Assembly: GCA_000827205.1 (NCBI GenBank)
Contig: KN832560.1
Coordinates: 142,244 to 206,243 of the forward strand
Source of the DNA: Plicaturopsis crispa FD-325 SS-3
Lineage: Eukaryota; Basidiomycota; Agaricomycetes; Amylocorticiales; Amylocorticiaceae
Direction: 5' to 3'
Length of the DNA stretch: 64,000 nucleotides
Position 1 is the first letter of the stretch. Each line of letters opens with the position of its first letter. The position numbers and the translations under genes are program-made. Below the pieces are notes generated by a model. That model saw only the letters and a program-made list of their open reading frames with translations, was not told the origin of the DNA and made no database searches. Below are positions 57,870 through 64,000 of this stretch, piece after piece.

Positions 57870-59326
57870 TCAGGGTTGCCGCGTGAACGGTGGTTGGGTA
57901 CACAAACCGTTCCGGGCAGTCCTTGACGATGTGTCCCTTGACCTCGGCAGCTGTGACGACGCTCGCTCGTAGCGCTTGTCGGCCTTGTCACTCGCAGCCT
58001 GGTGTTTCGGCGTGCCCCGCCTTGATGCACTAGTAGTATCCGGTGAGTTCTTCTTCTCACGTTTCTTTTCCTGCTGGTGCCCACGACTCGGGGTTCCTTT
58101 ATAACGCTCACGCCCGTTGTCTAAACGGTCGCGTACGAGTCGTTCCTGGAACTGACGTAGCTGTGTTTCTAGACCCGCGACGCGCTCGCGCTCGCGTTCA
58201 AGATTCACATGGAGTCGCAACACTAGCGCATAGTCGTGCGCAATCTGCTCATCGCGTGCGCGATCCCCGTCGGTCAATTTACATCCAGTCTGCGCGGGCG
58301 TAGTGGGAGATTTCCCCGAGTATTCCACAGGGCCGACACCCTTGCCTCTCGACCTGGCGGGACTACACCGTGTAGTGTAACCCTCTCCATAGCCGCCGGG
58401 CTGGGAGGGCTCCTCGGTACTGGGGTTGTCCGCTACCCGAATCCCACATAGACTTATGTATGTAGTCTTACCGTCATCGTAGACACCGTTGCATGATATA
58501 CGAGTTTCGTTGTCCACTTTCCGGGCTACATTCTGATTTGTAGCACTCCCGATATGCAACAAAACATCCTCTAGCAAAGGGCTAGGGATGTCTACTGATA
58601 AGATCTCGGAAGAGTCGCTACGCCGCGATCATCCTCCGTGTCGTCTTGCTCGAGCTCAGACGAACCTCCCGATTCACTCTCGAACGAGTATGGGAAAAAC
58701 CTTCTATTGTCAATATTTACAGCGGTAGGCGATACACAATGTACGCTACGCGCAGGGGACTTGGGATGCTCGAAGCCATCCTCTCCATAAGCCCCGGACA
58801 TAACAGTGGGGTCGCGACTCCCACCGTCAGGTCTCGCCTCCGACTCGGAGCGAGAACCCGTGTCCTCGACGACTGATGTCTCAGCGTCCGTTCCGGATGG
58901 AGTTCACAACTCTGGTCATCCGACCTCGCTACGCGAGGGTTTCGGACATCGACCCTGGGTGTACCAGAGCCAGTCCCACCGGCGACTCGGAAGGGAGCTC
59001 GCATCGCGCAAGGACGTGGTCCCGGGTGCGTTCTCTAGACGACTGGCCGCTATCGCCATCGCAGTGGCCCAAGGCCATAAAGCGTTTCGTCGACCTTCCG
59101 TCTGCCTGTCCGTCCTTGACGGCGGCGAGAGCGTCGCTGCTCCTGTTAGACCAGCGCCATCAGAAGTATTAACGACAAATTGTGCGCTACTTGCCTCTGC
59201 TGCCGCAGTCGCGTCCGACGACGGCGTCGACTCCAGAACCGGAGTCCTACCTAGCGAGGTGGTAGTGCCGAAATTCGAGTTTCCAGTTGCCAGTTGTCCG
59301 AATGGAAAAGTGGTAGGCGCGTCCAT
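57870..59326 (-). CDS. Putative lineage-specific protein with coiled coil (uncertain model)
   Basis: Three consecutive minus-strand frames have disordered, protein-like composition and could be exons of one gene. The first starts MDAPTTFPFGQLATGNSNF (ATG at 59326) and ends near 58920. The second encodes an acidic stretch including SESEARPDGGS and FESESGGSSELEQDDTEDD (about 58865-58592). A third encodes QIAHDYALVLRLHVNLERERERVAGLETQLRQF, a coiled coil, then Lys/Arg-rich sequence to 57870. A 46-nt GT...AG interval (58921 to 58876) could join the first two. No family recognised, and one of these frames may be chance. The exact 3' end is unknown. Confidence 0.35.
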
Positions 59327-59621
59327 AGTCGATCGATAGTCCAGGGTGATCAAGCCTAGTAGAGTCGCGAAGTCGACAAGAGAGTAGCCAGAGATACGAG
59401 ATAGAGTTCTAGTTCAAAATGTATGTGGCGTTCCACGGCGCGCCTTTTCAGCGCGGCAAATCTCATACCGCACCGTCAATGTACGCAGGGTCCCTGGCCA
59501 ACAAAGTCACAAGTCCACTCCTCCTCAACCCGTTTTAGTCTGTATATAATGGCACCCGTCAGAGACTTCTACCAAGTAGGAGGTTTCCAACGATCTGGGT
59601 ACGCACGCTAGGCGCCTGGAC

Positions 59622-61473
59622 ATGCGATGTACCCTGACGCGAGAGACGCGTCCGATTTCTAGGTTCAACGCGAGGTATACATCGGATGAACTAGCACAGG
59701 CCATTGCAGGCCCACATTCCCCATTGCGCGTCAACGTGAAGGGGGAGTCCTATGTCGAACTTGTTCTCGGTAAGTCCATTTCTAAGTCAGAGGCTTGAAT
59801 CTCACCCCAGTGTGCAGGCATTCTCCCTTCCGGCGCGTCGTATCTGCTCGTCACGGCAGATCAGTTTCATGCATTGACGTTTAGGCACCACTGCCTCGAA
59901 CCAAAACCCTCCCAACGCCCCTGGAGTGCTACCGACTTCATGTCCCTTTCGCCCATCGTATTTCATGACGTCGGGGAGCTCAAGCAAAAAATCGGTACAT
60001 ACAAACATAAGGCGGGCAAAAATATTAGTGGGGATACTAGTCAAGCAAATAAGGCGTATGTGTCCTCAGGTAATGATCGAACGGCTGGCGAGTCTAGAGC
60101 GGCGTACGAGCAGCAGCGGTATGTCGCACTTTTCCCTCGCTCATAATTGAGACTCATTTCATATTGTGAAGGCTCCTTTATCGGACGATCACAAAAACTG
60201 TCGATCCTGAAAAGTTTTCGTATCCTCGACCGTCCGTTGATATGTTGCGTGTCCTGGCTATCACGTTTACCCTGCAACCGGCGATATTCGACGGTCGGAA
60301 AAGCTTTCAACGTAGATCAGAACCGAAAGTGCTCGATATCGGATGGGCAGAGGCGCACCTGGATTCATCGCAAGGACTCACATTCTCAGACGCAGAGGGA
60401 GTGACAGGACATGCGCGCTTCAAGGATAACATGATATTTGGCGGCCCGGGAAAGAACGCTGCGAGTCTGCAATTTCTTTACCTTCTCACAGGCCGAACTA
60501 ATGGTGTTCCTTCGTGTACAGATATTCGAACATGGAACTACTGTCAGCTTGGGTCGCGATGAAATATCCACCGCTCTTCGTGCAGCATTATTTCTTGCGG
60601 GGCCCTCCCAGATCCGACCCCCCAAGACTTTGCTCCTCACACACGATGCGGAAATTACGCGCGCCGTTTTATGCTCGTTCAACATCGACATTAATGCGCA
60701 AGAGATGGAGTTCAACGAACTTATGACTGGCAATGTGCGTGCAGACACTGGTATCATTAGGTCTCGTTTCTGATGTCTCAGCCCAATCACAACAGGACCG
60801 TGGAGGGTATAGCATCAAAGAGGAGGAGTACGAAGCCAACATTGACCGATCTCGAGATGGGCCCAGCTCGCGCGCGCCACACATCTCCCGGCACCGCTCG
60901 TCGCGATCTCGTTCGCCTGGGTACCGAAGCAGCAATAGCTCGTACCCCTCACGCCCCAGGTCTCCAAAGGGAGGTCCTAGAGCTCCTTATGACGCGTCCG
61001 CAGGTCAACTCAAGTTCCACATAACCGATATCCTTGCACACTCGGCCAACATACTTCCCTCCACGACGCGCGAGCCGAGTGTTAGCTACACTGCACATCG
61101 TCTTGGTGTACGCGCTGAGCCCAAGGAGCAGTGGTGTGCTGGGAATGATGCTAGGTGAGCTCCATAGGCCTTTTCTGGTATTTCATTTGGCTGATACAAT
61201 AGTGATTCAAGATTGTTGATTGAAGTGTGGAAGGACATCGCTAGCGGAGTGTCTATTGACGAGCGCAAGAACCAGCGATTGGCTGCCCTCGCCCCCTCGT
61301 CTGCACCATCAACTTCGAAACTCGCAAAGGATGACCCGAGCGAAGAAGCCGACCCAGAGTTCGACCCAAAGACATTCGACCCGAACAGCACTGCTTTCTC
61401 TTCCACAGCCCAACCTGGGGATCCGTATGCCGAGGATGACGACGACGACGACGACGACGACGAAGACTACTAA
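59622..61473 (+). CDS. Gfd2/YDR514C-like protein (RNase H-fold domain family)
   Basis: Exons with short introns encode MRCTLTRETRPISRF... (ATG 59622; an alternative first exon at 59548 does not join in frame). Then come GILPSGASYLLVTADQF and, after introns, LLYRTITKTVDPEKFSYPRPS and KVLDIGWAEAHL. The latter corresponds to the DxG start of the RNase H-like domain in Gfd2-type fungal proteins. AELMVFLRVQIFEHG and KTLLLTHDAEITRAVL follow. The tail has an SR-rich stretch, then EQWCAGNDAS, LLIEVWKDIASGVSIDER and an acidic end of about nine Asp. Gfd2 is linked to mRNA export in yeast; catalytic activity is unproven. The intron at 60461-60491 is abnormally short. Confidence 0.65.
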
Positions 61474-62008
61474 GGCCACGTCGCCATCCACAAACCATAT
61501 GTACGAGCGACCTTATAATATCTACCCGCATCTTGCATCTTGAATGCATTTTGAAGTTCTCCACGCATATTTTGAGCATATATATAGCGTCCTTTAAATT
61601 TTAGCACGGTATTGGCAGAGGCAGAGCTTTCGAGCCCTGTCTATCCAAGTTTTCGATAAGCGCTATGTCTTCCACTGGTACTTCATTAGGAAATATGCTC
61701 TTCTCATGTGTAACCGTTGGATATGGAATCCCTGAACCGTGAGGCGCGTGAGCGCCTGGTTAACTGGATATCAGTGCACGGGGAGAAATGTGTCTCAAGA
61801 GGAACAAAATACTACAATTGATGACTGGGTTGTTGAGGTATATAGGGAAGGGATGAGGATGTATGGCTACAAGTTTTGGAAATACAGTGGGAGTGGTCTA
61901 TAAAAAGTGATAAAGTCACCATTGCAGCGCTAGGCAAGGGAAACCAGCGGACAGGGTTCATATTTCTGCAACAAGGAGGTGAGCTTTGTGCACATCAGGC
62001 GTATAGTT
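61474..62008. other. Convergent intergenic region
   Basis: Lies between the stop codons of the Gfd2-like (+) and PDE (-) genes; holds their 3' UTRs. No gene recognised. Confidence 0.45.
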
Positions 62009-63314
62009 TCACGCACCTATCCGCATGCCCTGATCAACAGCCAGGATCTCTGCACCAAGCCTCCTCTCCTCCACCAGTGCTCTGACCTGATCGGTGATGA
62101 CGTGGTTCATGGGCTGATCGCAGTCGCCGTGAATGCTGTCCTTGCAGTGGATCACATACACCCGCAGGCCATCCAGCGCACCATACAAAGCTTCCGGGGT
62201 GATGGGATTCGCTTTTTTCTTCTTGCGCGCTGGCCGCCCGCCAGGACGTGTCTCTTTCTGTCCGGCGCGACGAAATCGCACGACCTCGGTCGCAAGCACA
62301 GACAATTCGGCAGCGAGGTGCTCTGGGGTGAGGTGACCGTACAGCAGGTGGTCTGGACGTCCGGAAGGCCACGAGCATTCGATGAACACGGCGCGGAGGG
62401 TACCTGGAATTTTTGCAGCGGCTGCACGCCAGATGTTTATTGTCTGTGGCTTCGCGGCGACGCTATCTGGCTCAACGTCTCCGAAGAAAAGAAATTCCTG
62501 CGCGGTCACATCGTGCCGGATGAAGAAGGCGGAGGATTCGTATAAGCCTGAATCGTTTTGACCGTGGCTGAGAGGCATCGTTCTGACAGAAATATCATTA
62601 TGAATATTGCGATACTTCGCATCCAAACGAAGACTGGTCAAGGGTTCAGTGCTGCTGTCACATTGGTGGCAGTCATACAGCGGGCCACTCACGACGTGTA
62701 TAAGTATTTGTGGGTATTGTCGGCTTCCTCCCATGATGCAAGATTGGGCCAAACACGGTCGGAGAATACAGTTTCGAGGTCTTTGAGAACTTGCGGGGTC
62801 CCAAATAAACGCTTTCGCGGACCACCAAGGCTTCCCGCGGACAGGACTAGACTGCTGACATGGTCGAGGTGGGCATGTGTAATGAGAAAACACCTGGTAT
62901 ATATTATATGGTCAAATCTTTCAGCATGGCGGTAGGTAGGGATCGGCATACCGTATGTATGAGAAGATCTCGTGAGCGGTATAACGACGCGTAGAACCAT
63001 CCTCGTCGCTGCACTGGCCGAGAATATCAGGAGTCTGTTTCAATATTTGCTTCAAAGCTCCTTGGCCAGATCCTACCGGAGACGTTGAGAAACGTGCGAC
63101 CAAGAGACGGCTACAACCACATACCTGCCTCCAGAGCCACGATACCAGCTTCCCAGGGGGAATTAGACGGTTTCACCAAATAACTGTAGGTTCAAGGTCA
63201 AATCAATTGTTGAGCATAGCCCGGCAAGGTTCGTTCGGCGTACGCTGATAAATTTGTTTCGTCTGGGCCACCGCCGCTTCCAACTACGACGAAGTCCCAG
63301 GTGGATGTGCTCAT
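62009..63314 (-). CDS. PDE1: Class II cyclic-nucleotide phosphodiesterase (low-affinity cAMP PDE1 type)
   Basis: The start at 63314 gives MSTSTWDFVVVGSGGGPDETNLSA, then after an intron YLVKPSNSPWEAGIVALEAG. Next is GSGQGALKQILKQTPDILG, and the metal-binding signature of the metallo-beta-lactamase-like class II PDEs, FLITHAHLDHVSSLVL. Later exons encode KRLFGTPQVLKDLETVFSDRVWPNL, SAFFIRHDVTAQEFLFFGDVEPDS, FIECSWPSGRPDHLLYGHLTPEHL and a Lys/Arg-rich insert, finishing RRLGAEILAVDQGMRI. The enzyme hydrolyses cAMP to AMP and sets resting levels in the PKA pathway. The order matches the family; some introns (about 62550-62980) were placed only approximately. Confidence 0.9.
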
Positions 63315-64000
63315 CGAGACTGGGGGCGCCTAGCTGTGAGCACGCTAATGTTCCGCGAGATATGTGGAAGGTTTGAGCGTGTCTCGGGTCTGCATATGCA
63401 GGTTGTTTTCGCTGGTACGAGGAGCAGGGTGTAGCTTTTTAACGAATATAGTGGAAGGAGGATGAGACGAAGAGGACGGCCCAGGGACGGCCCTAGCGCG
63501 ACTGGACCGACCGTGGTGGCCGAACCGTCTTTTAAATTCTACCACATCGTTGTCAATTTGTCGCACAAACAGCAGGCACCTGCAAGCTATCCTGTTTCGT
63601 GTTTCCTTGTACATCGTGGACCCACATTCGGCACGCAGCCAGCCATTGTGATCAGCCAAGGTGAAAGATAATGTTCAAGAACGGTATCTGCGAAGACGCC
63701 ATGCACTAGCAAGCCTCATGGACCGAGGCATGAGGCGTAAAGAAGGACGTCTCCTTTCATCTCTCTCGTTCGTACAATGACTATCTTAGGAACAATGGGC
63801 GGCGCGTAGTGTCCAAAGTGAGTTCGCATAGTCCTGTTGGTGATGCCGCTACTGACCGTTTGACAGTACAGCTAGACGTGCCACCAAAGCACCCTCACGA
63901 ATATGACATTGTGGGGCCCAGGCAAATTCGGCGAAGAGCGCCTTGCACGATTTTACGTCGTGGAGAGCAGCCACGGACTCGACGATATTATTTCTCGAAG
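63315..64000. other. Right edge: promoter of PDE and unassigned open sequence
   Basis: From ~63890 the + strand is open to the window end, encoding VPPKHPHEYDIVGPRQIRRRAP and onward, after a plausible intron acceptor (GACAG at ~63865). It might be the start of a gene lying mostly outside the window. No family recognised and no start codon fixed. Confidence 0.25.

Noticed and set aside
61430-61473. GAC repeat as a possible microsatellite or CRISPR-like array
   Set aside because: It is the poly-Asp C-terminus of the Gfd2-like protein; too short and uniform for any array.

Overview
This is a eukaryotic window from a basidiomycete fungus, most likely a mushroom-forming agaricomycete. Genes are dense and split by many short introns (about 48-61 nt, GT-AG with a few GC-AG). 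The encoded families are fungal: a DYRK/Pom1-type kinase, a Zn2Cys6 regulator, a fasciclin protein, an Ede1-type endocytic scaffold, agaric-style F-box proteins, a Gfd2-like protein and a class II cAMP phosphodiesterase. No rRNA, tRNA, CRISPR array or bacterial-style operon was recognised.

Layout. 1-408 is the 3' end of a TKL-type kinase gene. 1.6-2.6 kb holds a Zn2Cys6 regulator and 3.7-9.8 kb a large DYRK kinase. 10.2-16.4 kb is a housekeeping block: mitochondrial PDK/BCKDK-type kinase (-), proteasomal ATPase Rpt1 (-), then V-ATPase subunit A (+), the last two sharing a 194-nt divergent promoter. 17-19.4 kb is a secreted two-domain fasciclin protein. 19.6-23.7 kb carries tRNA isopentenyltransferase (-), mitochondrial ribosomal protein uL15m (+) and splicing factor PRP38 (-). 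23.7-27.6 kb is gene-poor and contains a tandem duplication. 27.6-36.2 kb has a tandem-PHD Rco1-like protein (+), a micro-exon-rich phosphoglucomutase/phosphopentomutase (+) and an MCM-binding protein (-).

36.7-47.1 kb is the dynamic part. An intronless F-box gene is flanked by diverged direct repeats. Next to it a complete LINE-type retrotransposon (two intact ORFs, a 23-nt A-run, a 12-bp target-site duplication) has inserted antisense into a second F-box gene and split it into two fragments about 6.2 kb apart.

47.7-56.7 kb returns to single-copy genes: a Cip2/Pin4-like RRM-R3H protein (-), a small unknown ORF (-), the APC/C-type E2 UBE2C/Ubc11 (-) and an Ede1-like EH-domain protein (+). 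56.7-64 kb contains a doubtful lineage-specific gene, a Gfd2/YDR514C-like gene, a class II cAMP phosphodiesterase and an unassigned right edge.

The exon structures of seven genes (DYRK kinase, Rpt1, V-ATPase A, PDK-like kinase, uL15m, phosphoglucomutase, UBE2C) were traced junction by junction and give coding lengths divisible by three. They reveal several micro-exons of 8-22 nt and well-supported GC-AG introns. I found no convincing wholly new system. The most notable observations are the fresh LINE insertion into an F-box gene and the micro-exon clustering in the phosphomutase.
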